Origin: Bordetella parapertussis
GTDB lineage: Bacteria > Pseudomonadota > Gammaproteobacteria > Burkholderiales > Burkholderiaceae_C
Assembly: GCA_945882755.1 (NCBI GenBank)
Contig: CAMCWS010000141.1
Coordinates: 1 to 14,094 of the forward strand
Reading direction: 5' to 3'
Length of the DNA: 14,094 nucleotides
Below are positions 1-7,362 of the stretch, piece after piece. The notes beneath the pieces are model-generated. The model was not told the origin of the DNA. It made no database searches and worked only from the letters and a program-made list of their open reading frames with translations. The position numbers were made by a program, and so were the translations under genes. Each line of letters begins with the position of its first letter. The stretch's first letter is position 1.

Positions 1-21
1 CCATTTCCCGACTTCACACAG

Positions 22-522
22 TCAATGGTTGTGCATCTCTGACATGCCTGCAGGCACATAGCCAAGTAACGCGGGATCCAACATGCCAGCAATCATTGCG
101 ATATGTCCGAACACCAAAAACAATGCCACACAAATGGCATGTGTCTGACGCTTGGACTCATCTGTCGCCTTTGTGTTGACCCAACCTAATTCCTGAAAAG
201 CAATGTAGATGAGTGGCAGGCCGCCAATCAAATAAGTGCCCACCGCAATCACATCAATGATGGTTCGCCACTCTCCTGCTTGGGTGATGGGCAACACGGC
301 GGTTTTCATCAGATACACAATCACCCCGATGAAATACAGACCCACAGTGATGCCTGCCATTCGGTTCAAACTATGAACCCACCCGGTGTAGTTGCGGGTA
401 GACAGTAGATACAACTCGCTGATGGCCAGTGTTTCCGCCAAAACGATCGGAATGGCCATGAATATCAATAAGTTCCAGGGTTGGTTGACAGCCAACAACT
501 CCATGTAATGCGTCATGTTCAT
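22..522 (-). CDS. DUF6803-like integral membrane protein
   Basis: Predicted 166-residue inner-membrane protein of unknown function with about four hydrophobic segments (around residues 15-35, 50-75, 90-110 and 130-155) and a short His-containing C-terminus ending MHNH. It resembles small permease-like proteins called DUF6803 in proteobacteria; this is from memory of the family. The ATG at 522 is chosen because GGAG lies 6 bases before it; a TTG 12 bases further upstream overlaps that ribosome binding site and is less likely. It lies 48 bases downstream of the Cys/His-rich small gene on the same strand and may be co-transcribed with it. The neighbouring HupE, DMT and His-rich genes suggest a metal-related role, but nothing in the protein itself proves that. 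Confidence 0.7.
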   Translation of the reverse strand: MNMTHYMELLAVNQPWNLLIFMAIPIVLAETLAISELYLLSTRNYTGWVHSLNRMAGITVGLYFIGVIVYLMKTAVLPITQAGEWRTIIDVIAVGTYLIGGLPLIYIAFQELGWVNTKATDESKRQTHAICVALFLVFGHIAMIAGMLDPALLGYVPAGMSEMHNH

Positions 523-570
523 CAAATTCTCCAATCAAAGTCAACAGCCCTCAAAGGGGCAAAATGTTTT

Positions 571-903
571 TTAGATTTGGATAGGACACTTGGGAGGTTT
601 GAACTGCTTGCTGGGGCGCTCTTGAAGAAGCAATGTTTGAAAAACAGGATTCCACATGTGATTCAAACGCAAAGCAGCTTGTGGCGTGTGGTTTGCTAAT
701 GTGGTGAAGCCCAAGCAACACAAATGACCAGTGATATGACAAGATTTAGGGTGGCTGGTGTCTTGTGCTTCGTGACATGCGGTATGGGTTTCAGCGGTGA
801 TAGACACAACTGGTGACGTTAACAAGGTTTCCAATGGCATGGCAGATGCATGGAATAAACCACTGATTAAACTCAAACACAATGTCAAGCACCAGATTCG
901 CAT
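571..903 (-). CDS. Small exported Cys/His-rich protein (CzcI/DUF2946-like)
   Basis: A 110-residue protein with an N-terminal signal peptide (hydrophobic residues 3-21, possible cleavage after ASA). The mature part has Cys and His clustered around residues 40-63: C43-H44, C55-H56, H60 and C62-C63. A Pro/Arg-containing tail (ERPSKQFKPP) follows. Small periplasmic proteins of this build (CzcI and DUF2946 types) occur beside heavy-metal efflux genes and are thought to bind or sense metal; placing this protein there is inference from composition and context. The ATG at 903 follows AGG with about 4 bases of spacing; a TTG immediately before it is the only nearby alternative. It sits beyond the terminator of the upstream four-gene operon, so it probably has its own promoter in 904-984, where a small inverted repeat (TGAGTG at 943-948, CACTCA at 954-959) is visible. 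Confidence 0.6.
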   Translation of the reverse strand: MRIWCLTLCLSLISGLFHASAMPLETLLTSPVVSITAETHTACHEAQDTSHPKSCHITGHLCCLGFTTLANHTPQAALRLNHMWNPVFQTLLLQERPSKQFKPPKCPIQI

Positions 904-984
904 CAACCTATTCTAGTGGATACCAACTTATTCTGTTCATATTGAGTGCCTATCACTCACGATTGAATTCTTAAACTTAATTAA

Positions 985-1017
985 AACAAGCTAGGGCATG
1001 ACTCGCCCTAGCTTGTT
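985..1017 (-). terminator. Rho-independent terminator of the metal operon
   Basis: A perfect 13-bp inverted repeat (985-997 with 1005-1017, 7-base loop) lies 16 bases beyond the stop of the DUF6488-like gene. Read on the minus strand, the stem ends TTGTT and runs into TTTTAATTAA, so a U-rich tract follows the hairpin in the direction of the operon. It separates the four-gene unit from the two genes further left. Confidence 0.8.
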
Positions 1018-1033
1018 CTGGATTCATCGCTGC

Positions 1034-1384
1034 TTACTTGCCTGTGTGATTGGCTGCTATGAAGTTACCATTTTCAGCAAAAAACAAATACAAAGTTGAC
1101 TTTGCCTTGTCACTTGCAGCTGGGTTTTTAATGACGATTTTCCACTCCTTCCCTTTTTCTCCATCAATGGTCGTGATGGACTCAGGCGTGATGGCTTTCC
1201 AACCAGCGTCTAGTTTGCCACGGGTGATCAATTTCCCTACCCGTTGATCTGCACACTTTAAAACCGTTTCTTTGGCAGCTGGCTTGCTGCCGTGGAAGTG
1301 GCAATCTTCGCCAGCACCCGCAAAAACAGATTGAGAAATGGTGATTACCAATGCAATGCCTGAAAATTTGATGAGTTGTTTCAT
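1034..1384 (-). CDS. DUF6488-like exported protein
   Basis: A 116-residue protein with a clear signal peptide (residues 1-22, cleavage likely after VFA). The mature protein starts AGAGEDCHFHGSKP, with a Cys-x-His-x-His cluster at its N-terminus, and has one more Cys in LKCADQR. The rest is a compact basic domain with WKIVIKNP and LYLFFAENG near the end. I recall this architecture as DUF6488, a family of small exported proteins without known function. The exposed N-terminal CxHxH and the HupE gene 15 bases upstream suggest a periplasmic metal-binding or delivery role, by inference only. AAGGAAC precedes the ATG at a good distance. It is the last gene before the terminator at 985-1017. Confidence 0.7.
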   Translation of the reverse strand: MKQLIKFSGIALVITISQSVFAGAGEDCHFHGSKPAAKETVLKCADQRVGKLITRGKLDAGWKAITPESITTIDGEKGKEWKIVIKNPAASDKAKSTLYLFFAENGNFIAANHTGK

Positions 1385-1399
1385 GGATGTTCCTTTGAA

Positions 1400-2185
1400 T
1401 TAAAGTGAATTTCGAGGTGAAGTTGTTGCATTTTGAATCTCCATATCCTCGTGGATATGGATATGTTCTTCCACAGGGAATCGGAAAAGCTCTGCATTTG
1501 TGTCGTGCTGGTAGCCATGCAATTGAACAAATAACAGATAGATACCTGCTGCCATCAATCCCAAATTTGCAAAGTAGCTGAATCGCAAAAAAGAGTTTGA
1601 TTTTCTGAACATTGCAAGTACACCCACAATGACAATCAGTGCAGCAATTTGTCCAAGCTCAACGCCTACATTGAAGCTCAGTATGCGAAGCAACATTTGC
1701 CACGAATCTTCCCCAAGTGGAAGTTGCTGCAAACGAGTGGACAAGCCAAAACCATGTAACAAGCCAAAGGCAAACACCATTCCAAGGAGGTTCGGGGAAG
1801 GCATATCAAAATGCTTTTGAAAACCACCGTTGTTGTCAAAACCTTTGTAGATCACACTGACTGCAATGATGGCGTCTACCAACCAAAAATTCCATGTGAT
1901 TTGGAAAAAGGTTGCAAAAACCAAGGTGATGCAGTGACCCACAGTAAAGGCGGTCACAAACTTCACAATGTCTTTGAAGGTACTTAAGAAAAACACCACG
2001 CCAAGCAAAAACAACAAGTGGTCGTAGCCCGTGAGCATGTGACTGGCGCCCAGTCCAACATACTGCATATAGCCGCCATCCAACATGCGTTGCTTGTCCG
2101 CTTCGCTGATGCCATGTGCAAACGCAAGCAACGGCATCAGCAAGAGCAATAAACCGCCCTTCATGAATGAAAAGTTCAATTTCAT
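1400..2185 (-). CDS. HupE/UreJ-type membrane permease with His-rich tail
   Basis: A 261-residue protein: signal-like N-terminus ending AFAHG (about 1-24), then six or seven membrane helices. Conserved HupE/UreJ-type signatures are visible: H49-MLTGYDH56, TVGH84, GLLHGFG (141-147) and FNVGVELGQ (171-179). Members of this superfamily are proposed nickel or cobalt permeases, and the longer HupE/UreJ_2 type fits best here. The C-terminus after the last helix is hydrophilic and carries HIHIHED at 241-247, a likely cytoplasmic or periplasmic metal-binding tail. It is the third gene of the operon, 55 bases after the His-rich small gene and 15 bases before the DUF6488-like gene. The substrate cannot be read from the sequence; no urease or hydrogenase genes lie in the window. 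Confidence 0.85.
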   Translation of the reverse strand: MKLNFSFMKGGLLLLLMPLLAFAHGISEADKQRMLDGGYMQYVGLGASHMLTGYDHLLFLLGVVFFLSTFKDIVKFVTAFTVGHCITLVFATFFQITWNFWLVDAIIAVSVIYKGFDNNGGFQKHFDMPSPNLLGMVFAFGLLHGFGLSTRLQQLPLGEDSWQMLLRILSFNVGVELGQIAALIVIVGVLAMFRKSNSFLRFSYFANLGLMAAGIYLLFVQLHGYQHDTNAELFRFPVEEHIHIHEDMEIQNATTSPRNSL

Positions 2186-2240
2186 AACGACCCTTTTGAA
2201 ATCAATAAACAGACGGCAAATTGCTCATCTGGACTCAAGA

Positions 2241-2609
2241 TCAAGCGGGCAATTGCGGGGGTCTGAATGGAGCCTCGATAAGGGCAGAAGCAGGTTGTTC
2301 AATTCGAGGCAAATGAACTCTGCTAACTTTTAAGAGAGGTGTCGATAAGTTGTTATCAACCAGCACCGCGATATTTTGAACATAATCAACCGTATGTTGA
2401 TGAACCATATTGACGTCGTCATGATCGATATGTAATGAAAATGAGTCATGGTGATGATGGTCAATGGCAACTTGGTGGGTCGTCATCACATGCAAGTTAT
2501 CTGCGAAATTGATCAGGCTGCCAAACAGACTGATGGCAAATAAATTCAAGCACAAAAGCAACGAAAAGATCGCTCGGGTTATTCTGATCATCGCTAATTG
2601 TAAATTCAT
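2241..2609 (-). CDS. Small His-rich exported or anchored protein
   Basis: A 122-residue protein not assignable to a named family. A hydrophobic segment at residues 9-33 could be a signal peptide or a membrane anchor. A His/Asp-rich stretch follows (DHHHHDSFSLHIDHDD at about 50-65, then HQH), and the C-terminal part ends PFRPPQLPA. The layout (anchor, His cluster, Pro-rich end) resembles the small metal-sensing or buffering proteins found with cation efflux systems, like the Cys/His-rich protein encoded at 571-903. The ATG at 2609 is preceded by GGGAG with 7 bases of spacing. It lies 22 bases after the DMT gene and 55 bases before the HupE gene, all on one strand, so co-expression is very likely. 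A periplasmic zinc, nickel or cobalt binder is the simplest guess. Confidence 0.6.
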   Translation of the reverse strand: MNLQLAMIRITRAIFSLLLCLNLFAISLFGSLINFADNLHVMTTHQVAIDHHHHDSFSLHIDHDDVNMVHQHTVDYVQNIAVLVDNNLSTPLLKVSRVHLPRIEQPASALIEAPFRPPQLPA

Positions 2610-2631
2610 CCAATACTCCCTGGCACGATAG

Positions 2632-3678
2632 TCAATGGGAATGCTGATGATGAATGTCAGGGTAATGAGGATGCTTGTGTTTCAGTGCTGTATGCCTGTG
2701 CCAGTGAACATGGTTGTCGCTGAACACTTCGCCATCAGAATGATCATGTTGATGGTGCTCATCATGTGAGTGTGCATGTGAATGCTCAAGCACTTCGTGA
2801 GTATGTTCATGCTCATGAGCTTCTGAGATGTGCAACCAAACCCCCAGTCCCATTAGCACTGAAGCTAACCAAAAAGCAGTACTGGCACTTTCACCCATAA
2901 ACACCAATGCCACCGCTGAACCAATGAATGGCGCTGTAGAAAAGTAAGCACCTGTCCTGGCAGTACCCAGTCCTCTCAGTGCCAAGACAAACAACACCAG
3001 ACTTATGCCATAACCACACAAACCCAGCGTCATTGCGACCACAGTTGTGTGGATTTCTGGGAATTGCATGCCCATCAATAAAGCGATGGTGCAATTCACA
3101 ATACCAGCCAATAAACCTTTGGTGCTGGCTATGAACACTGGGTCTGAGGCGGATACCTTTCGTGTCAAATTGTTGTCTATTGCCCAGCATGTGCAAGCCA
3201 AGGCAATGGCTGACAAGCCCAACAATGAAGAACCACTTTCTTTCGTGTCTGGTTGAAATGTAAGCACAACACCACCCAATACGATAGCCAGCATTCCCAA
3301 AACGATACGCTTGTCTGCGTTTTCTTTGAAGACTACCCAAGCAATGACAGCTGTTAAGACCGATTCCAAGTTCAGCATTAAAGAAGCTGTTGATCCCGAG
3401 GTGCTAATCAAGCCATACATCAACGCAACTGGACCCACCACTCCCCCGAAGAATATGGCACCTGCGAGCCATTTCCATTCGCCTGCCTGCATGCCAGAGA
3501 TTTGCCATGATTTGTCGCGCACGAGTCTATAAACACTCAAACCGACGCCGCTCCCCAAGTAGAGCAAGCCGCCCAGCATCACAGGCGGGACGTCGCCAAT
3601 CAGTAGCTTGGCAAGTGGTGTACTGGCACCAAATAAGAATGCTGCCAATAATGCAAATACAACACCAGAATGGTTCAT
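2632..3678 (-). CDS. DMT/EamA family permease with His-rich C-terminal tail
   Basis: A 348-residue protein with ten predicted helices in two EamA repeats (about 1-140 and 150-283), including FLFGASTPLAK near the N-terminus and STSGSTASLMLNLESVLTA in the first repeat. The last 66 residues (283-348) carry about 24 histidines in HxH patterns, unusual for a plain drug/metabolite transporter and typical of cytoplasmic metal-binding tails. It opens the minus-strand operon (His-rich protein, HupE-like permease, DUF6488-like protein follow), which supports transport of a metal or metal chelate. The ATG at 3678 has only a weak upstream GAGAA. The 60 bases upstream are AT-rich with an 8-bp palindrome ATCATGAT near 3719 and probably hold the operon promoter. 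Confidence 0.85.
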   Translation of the reverse strand: MNHSGVVFALLAAFLFGASTPLAKLLIGDVPPVMLGGLLYLGSGVGLSVYRLVRDKSWQISGMQAGEWKWLAGAIFFGGVVGPVALMYGLISTSGSTASLMLNLESVLTAVIAWVVFKENADKRIVLGMLAIVLGGVVLTFQPDTKESGSSLLGLSAIALACTCWAIDNNLTRKVSASDPVFIASTKGLLAGIVNCTIALLMGMQFPEIHTTVVAMTLGLCGYGISLVLFVLALRGLGTARTGAYFSTAPFIGSAVALVFMGESASTAFWLASVLMGLGVWLHISEAHEHEHTHEVLEHSHAHSHDEHHQHDHSDGEVFSDNHVHWHRHTALKHKHPHYPDIHHQHSH

Positions 3679-3745
3679 CTGAAGATTCTCAATGCCTAAC
3701 GGTTTTTATCGAAATAACCATCATGATAATGAAATAGGTACAGCT

Positions 3746-3945
3746 AATGTCCTTCAAAAGGACAACCTGAAATCTGCTGACCAACTGTCGTTTTTCACGA
3801 CACCTCCCTTTCACCCCTTCGACGGTGCTCACCCTACCCACAACGGCGCGACAAGCGAACTGTGACTGACCCTAGCAATTCTTCTATTGTGATGCTGGGG
3901 TGTCGATTGACCCGACACTGCTTAACCGAGCCGTCGCTGGACGCT
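3746..3945 (+). repeat. Composite intergenic repeat R1 (a1-a2-b1-b2-c, full copy)
   Basis: Fills most of the 342-base gap between the DMT gene and nhaA. The parts in order are: a1 hairpin at 3748-3764 (TGTCCTT-CAA-AAGGACA); a linker resembling CTTGAAACCTGCTGACC; a2 hairpin at 3785-3803 (GTCGT/ACGAC core); the b1 conserved block at about 3826-3898 (contains TGACTGACCCTAGCAATTC); b2 hairpin at 3900-3918 (GTGTCG/CGACAC); and c at 3923-3945 (CGTC-GCTG-GACG). Every module recurs elsewhere in the window in the same orientation. A further shared stretch, TTAGTGCTGTTAGCA at about 3978-3992, matches one after R3. No open reading frame here looks coding. Confidence 0.85.
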
Positions 3946-4020
3946 GTCACCAAGCTATTTGAACAACGAAATTCAGATTAGTGCTGTTAGCATGAGAGTG
4001 TAAATCTCCAGCTTTACCTC

Positions 4021-5203
4021 ATGCACATAGAACAATCACCTTTAACTCGCACCTTTAACCAGTTCTTCAATTCCGAGAAAACAAGCGGGATACTGATTCT
4101 TTTTTGCACATTGGTTTCAATGCCGATTGCCAACTCGATTTTTGGTGAGCAATATTTAAATTTTTGGCGCATTGAACTACTGGGCCTTAGCATTGAGCAC
4201 TGGGTCAATGATGGCTTGATGGCGGTGTTTTTTTTGTTCATCGGCTTAGAGTTAGAGCGAGCTCTACAGCGGAGAGCTATCAAACTTCAAAAAAGCCCTG
4301 CTGCCATTTTTCGCTGCAGTAGGCGGTATTGCCATTCCAGCTCTGATCCATTTTGTTCTGAATGCAGACACACCAACACAGATTGGCATGGGCATTCCCA
4401 TGGCGACAGACATCGCGTTTGCACTTGGCATTTTGGCTTTGCTGGGTAGCAGAGTGCCTGTTTCGCTGAAGATTTTCCTCACTGCACTGGCTGTGATTGA
4501 TGATCTTGGTGCAATTATTGTGATTGCGATTTTCTACACAGCTGATATTTCGGCTATGTATTTATTTACTGCAATGGGTGTCTTTGCATTAATGGTCGTG
4601 ATGAACCGTTTTCTGCGTGTGTTGAGCCTGATGCCTTATTTGCTTGGGGGTGCCATCATGTGGTACCTAATGTTGAAGTCAGGTGTTCACGCAACCATCG
4701 CAGGTGTGATGCTTGCCTTTGCCATTCCATATTCCAGCAAGCAAGATGATGAAGCTTCACCTTCTCACAAGTTAGAACATTTTCTGCACAAACCTGTGGC
4801 TTATCTGATATTGCCAATCTTTGCTCTTGCTAATACTGGCATCGTTTTTGAAGCCAATTGGGCTGAGAACCTCAGCACAGCAAACAGCCTCGGCATCTTG
4901 GCTGGCTTGGTCATTGGCAAGCCTCTGGGTATTGCCCTCGTCACTTTCGCTGTTGTCGTGCTTGGACTTTGCCAACTTCCAAATGATTTGAATTGGAAAC
5001 ACGTTCTAGGCGCAGGGCTATTGGCTGGTATTGGATTCACCATGTCGATCTTCATCACCAACCTCGCTTATGCTGGGAACAGTGAAATGATCACGGCATC
5101 CAAGATCGCCATATTGTTTGCTTCCTTAACTGCTGGCACTCTTGGATTTTTATGGCTGAGGTTTTTTTCTAACAATCACAAGACAGTTAGTGTTCATTCA
5201 TAA
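4021..5203 (+). pseudogene. nhaA: Na+/H+ antiporter NhaA, frameshifted
   Basis: NhaA exchanges one Na+ for two H+ across the inner membrane. The first 80 codons (4021-4260) read in one frame and end FLFIGLELER; the family motif continues in the next frame from 4259 as ELYSGELSNFKKALLPFFA, running to the stop at 5203. Together they give about 394 residues, close to the 388 of E. coli NhaA. Key residues are intact: MATDIAFALG (D133 equivalent), AVIDDLGAIIVIAIFYT (D163/D164) and IGKPLG (K300). The shift equals loss of 2 bases (or gain of 1) around GAGCGAGCTC at 4255-4264, easily explained by loss of an AG from GAGCGAGAGCTC. As written, translation ends at 4449 without the antiporter core. A true mutation or a base-calling error are both possible. 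Repeat copies R1 and R2 flank the gene. Confidence 0.85.
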
Positions 5204-5267
5204 ATGACCTTTAAAAGGACAACTTGAAACCTGCTGAGCAAGTATCGTTTTAAACGACACCTCTCCC
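5204..5267 (+). repeat. Composite repeat R2 (a1-a2 only)
   Basis: Partial copy filling the gap between the converging 3' ends of nhaA and the Trp-rich gene. a1 is at 5205-5221 (TGACCTT-TAA-AAGGACA, one mismatch in the stem). The linker CTTGAAACCTGCTGAGCA follows, then a2 at 5242-5260 with one mismatch. Modules b and c are absent: the Trp-rich gene starts where b1 would be expected. Confidence 0.8.
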
Positions 5268-5272
5268 ACCCA

Positions 5273-5494
5273 TCAAACCCAACCCTGCCGCCACACACTG
5301 TCGTCTTGCAGATCACGCCATGCAATCTCCTGCACTGCTTTGGAAAACACTGCTTCAATTTCAACCCTTTCAATAGGATCAGTCAGTTGCTCGGGTTCAA
5401 TCACCCGGCAGATCAAAAAATGTTTTTGCTTGGCTATGGGTTTGACCGCAGTCCACTTGGTCAGCAGCAGTTTTTTGGGGTTCAGCAGATTCAT
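5273..5494 (-). CDS. TIGR02450-family Trp-rich small protein
   Basis: A 73-residue protein beginning MNLLNPKKLLLTKWTAVKP and ending DDSVWRQGWV, with tryptophans at 14, 59, 68 and 72. The NPKKLLLxKWTAV start, the central IEAVFSK and the terminal WRxGW match the small Trp-rich proteins grouped as TIGR02450, known from proteobacteria and cyanobacteria, without established function. The length is typical and the protein appears intact, cytoplasmic and soluble. The start is chosen by homology; upstream there is only a weak GAGA. It is a single-gene unit, converging on nhaA and bracketed by repeat copies R2 (3' side) and R3 (5' side). Confidence 0.85.
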   Translation of the reverse strand: MNLLNPKKLLLTKWTAVKPIAKQKHFLICRVIEPEQLTDPIERVEIEAVFSKAVQEIAWRDLQDDSVWRQGWV

Positions 5495-5545
5495 GGGTAA
5501 CAGTTCTCATGGACAACAACATGTATGGTAGCTGTGCTCTTTCGT

Positions 5546-5704
5546 GATGACATAGTGTCGTGAGGAACGACACCTCAACCACCCTGTCCTCCGTCCTAAC
5601 CCTGCTCACTAGACATCGCAAGGTGACTGTGCTTGACCCTAGCAATTATTTAATGGTTATGCTGAGGTGCCTTGTTAAGCAATATTTCATCAGTGTTGTT
5701 AGCA
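5546..5704 (+). repeat. Composite repeat R3 (a2-b1, degenerate b2, shared tail)
   Basis: Begins with GATGACATAGTGTCGT, a variant shared with R6. The a2 hairpin at 5555-5573 has perfect GTGTCGT/ACGACAC arms but loop GAGGA, close to the reverse complement of the usual TTCTC. b1 follows at about 5586-5667 (contains TTGACCCTAGCAATTATTTA); b2 has decayed (GAGGTGCCTTGTTAAG) and c is missing. A tail ATCAGTGTTGTTAGCA at 5688-5703 matches the one after R1. It occupies most of the 263-base gap between the Trp-rich gene and the exported-protein gene, upstream of the former and downstream of the latter. Confidence 0.8.
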
Positions 5705-5748
5705 GGTGTTGAGCCCGTGTTTGATTTCATCATTACGGGCTCAACACC
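5705..5748 (-). terminator. Long hairpin after the exported-protein gene
   Basis: A perfect 13-bp inverted repeat (5705-5717 with 5736-5748) encloses an 18-base AT-rich loop, 9 bases beyond the stop of the minus-strand gene at 5758. No U-run follows on the minus strand, so it may be a stabilising 3' hairpin rather than a classical terminator. It directly joins the shared tail of R3. Confidence 0.5.
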
Positions 5749-5757
5749 ATCAATAGA

Positions 5758-6237
5758 TCACTTTGAGACAGAACACTTAGTTATAGTTGAAAGATGAATC
5801 GTACTGTTCAAGGTCTGCCTAACATTGACAAACGTACATGTACCCTTTACGCTTTCATACTTGCCAGTTAAGCCAACAACTTTAGTAGTGCCATTGAATC
5901 CTTGTGGTGTAGTTTCACCCCGAACGAAATTAACACGAACTTTATCCCCATCTGAGTCCGTACTCAAACAAGTACCACTTCCCTCAATTTTTGAATTTTC
6001 GACAGTCCCTATTCCAAGACACTGCATAACACTAATCGCACCTACCTTATAAAAAGATACAGTTGAATTAAGTATTCTTCCTGTATAGATTGTGTTTGTA
6101 ATTGAATATTTATTATTTCCGAAATCATTTGTAGTAACTGAAAGTGTTCCACTGCTTATAGCTTCATATGTTCCTGATTCAGCACAAGCAAGACCCACAG
6201 TGCAAGCGGCAATAACAGTCAAGATAAGTTTTTTCAT
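5758..6237 (-). CDS. Exported protein of unknown function with four cysteines
   Basis: A 159-residue protein that I do not recognise. A classical signal peptide spans residues 1-19 (MKKLILTVIAACTVGLACA, cleavage before ESGTYE). The mature part is rich in Ser, Thr, Gly and Val, suggesting a beta-strand fold, with four cysteines (73, 90, 134, 155) that could form two disulfides in the periplasm. Motifs include GSGTCLSTDSDGDKV (86-100) and GLTGKYESVKGTC (122-134), reminiscent of small beta-barrel proteins with a repeated GxGxY/C pattern. The ATG at 6237 is chosen because GGAG lies 8 bases upstream and the signal peptide starts there. Single-gene unit between R3 and R4. Its base composition looks more AT-rich than its neighbours. 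Confidence 0.65.
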   Translation of the reverse strand: MKKLILTVIAACTVGLACAESGTYEAISSGTLSVTTNDFGNNKYSITNTIYTGRILNSTVSFYKVGAISVMQCLGIGTVENSKIEGSGTCLSTDSDGDKVRVNFVRGETTPQGFNGTTKVVGLTGKYESVKGTCTFVNVRQTLNSTIHLSTITKCSVSK

Positions 6238-6426
6238 TTGATAACTCCAAGTTGTTGATATTTCAAAATGAAACACCAAACTCGTTCTACAACGCAACCT
6301 TAAAAATAGATATAGCGATTGCAAACTATCTTGTAGGTGTTTGCCTTTCCTTATTTGTCACAATGCAATGGTCAAGCGGCGAGATTGAGGATAAGTTAGT
6401 GTCCACTGGTAGTGATTGGCGCCTGT
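6238..6426. other. Non-coding spacer with promoter region of the exported-protein gene
   Basis: About 190 bases without a plausible gene. The part next to 6237 is AT-rich and probably holds the minus-strand promoter; I could not single out convincing -35 and -10 boxes. The rest shows no repeat copy until R4 starts at about 6427. Confidence 0.4.
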
Positions 6427-6677
6427 AAGCTAACCGTGTCGTTACCGAACGATGCAGTAGATGACTTTCAAAAGGACATCTTGAAACCTACTGATCAAGT
6501 GTTGTTTCTCACGACTCCTCACGACACCTCTCACCACCCCATCAACTGTGAACCACCCTGCACAAACGGCGTCGCAAATTCACTGTGAGCGACCCTTGGA
6601 ATTGTTGAGGCTTATGCGGAGGTGTCGGTTGAACCCGACATTTGTTCAACAGAGACGCTGCTGGACGCTCAATAAGT
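6427..6677 (+). repeat. Composite repeat R4 (c-a1-a2-b1-b2-c)
   Basis: Starts with a degenerate c (TAACCGTGTCGTTACCGAAC from 6431). Then come a1 at 6462-6478, a2 at 6499-6527 enlarged by a small duplication (CTCACGAC TC CTCACGAC), b1 at about 6544-6621, b2 at 6622-6640 (TGTCGG/CCGACA arms around a TTGAAC loop) and a second c at about 6645-6671. It ends in TGGACGCTCAATAA (6662-6675), which is also found at R7 and, inverted, at R8. With the preceding spacer it explains the 487-base gene-free stretch 6238-6724. Confidence 0.85.
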
Positions 6678-6724
6678 TTCTAATTCAAAACACTAATTTG
6701 TGGATTTATGTAAATGGCATTCAG

Positions 6725-7357
6725 CTAAACAGGTTTTCCAGCAATTTGTAGAGCAGACAATAAAAAAGCAATTGCAAACAGCCATGCAGCTAGGACTCGC
6801 AGTACAGTTCGTTGCCAAAATTTCTGGAATCTTTCAAAGGCAAAATTGAACAACAAAGCAGAATACAAAAAACCCAAAAAGCATCCAGCTATTGAACCCA
6901 TTGTGGTGACCGTAAAGGACCAAAAAGGACCCGGGTCGGGAACATTCATTTGGCCCATAACCAAACCCAAAGAGATCACAGAAAGTGTTGCCACTTTCGG
7001 CGTCCACTTAGGTAGCAAAGCCGCATGGATGCATACAAAAACAATCAAAGCCCATAAAGCGATGAATAGCTTTCGTGGCTCAAAAACCAATGGCGACAGA
7101 AGTGCAAATGCAGTGCTTGCAATGATGGTGACTAAAAAAACCCAAAATAGTTTTTTGATCTTTTCTAGATCGACTGTTTGACTAACCAACAGCCCCAAGG
7201 CCAAGAAGGCCATCACGAGAGCCGCCTCGGTAAAAATATGTATTACGCCAGTGTAGAAACCGATGAGCCCCTTGCTTGGACTGTGAGCAAAGGCGATGGA
7301 CGGCGAGATTAACCAAAGAAACGCCAGCCTTGGAAGCCATGTCGGCACGTTTTTCAA
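6725..7357 (-). CDS. Membrane protein, degenerate HupE/UreJ-like partner
   Basis: About 210 residues if translation starts at the TTG at 7357, 5 bases after the stop of the HupE gene; a GTG at 7348 is the alternative and no good ATG exists. The N-terminus is signal-like, ending SIAFAHSPSKG, as in HupE proteins. About six helices follow. The first block (GFYTGVIHIFTEAALVMAFL) resembles the HupE motif around HPxxGxDH, but the Asp-His pair is replaced by other residues, so it looks like a diverged paralogue or a second permease subunit. Near the end of the protein, FWSFTVTTMGSIAGCFLGFLY is another conserved-looking helix. Tight spacing to the upstream hupE-like gene suggests translational coupling and a joint complex. 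Whether this is a known family I cannot say. Confidence 0.65.
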   Translation of the reverse strand: MKNVPTWLPRLAFLWLISPSIAFAHSPSKGLIGFYTGVIHIFTEAALVMAFLALGLLVSQTVDLEKIKKLFWVFLVTIIASTAFALLSPLVFEPRKLFIALWALIVFVCIHAALLPKWTPKVATLSVISLGLVMGQMNVPDPGPFWSFTVTTMGSIAGCFLGFLYSALLFNFAFERFQKFWQRTVLRVLAAWLFAIAFLLSALQIAGKPV

Positions 7358-7362
7358 CTTGC

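Noticed and set aside
2891..3340. Alternative minus-strand frame inside the DMT permease
   Set aside because: Shadow of the permease gene in another frame, without a family match or RBS.
4255..4264. Programmed frameshift in nhaA
   Set aside because: No slippery heptamer or downstream structure is seen at the junction, and NhaA is not known to use frameshifting.
5705..5748. Small attC-like site (GTTGAGC ... GCTCAAC)
   Set aside because: The two motifs are in the opposite order to attC ends and simply form the stem of a 3' hairpin of the neighbouring gene.
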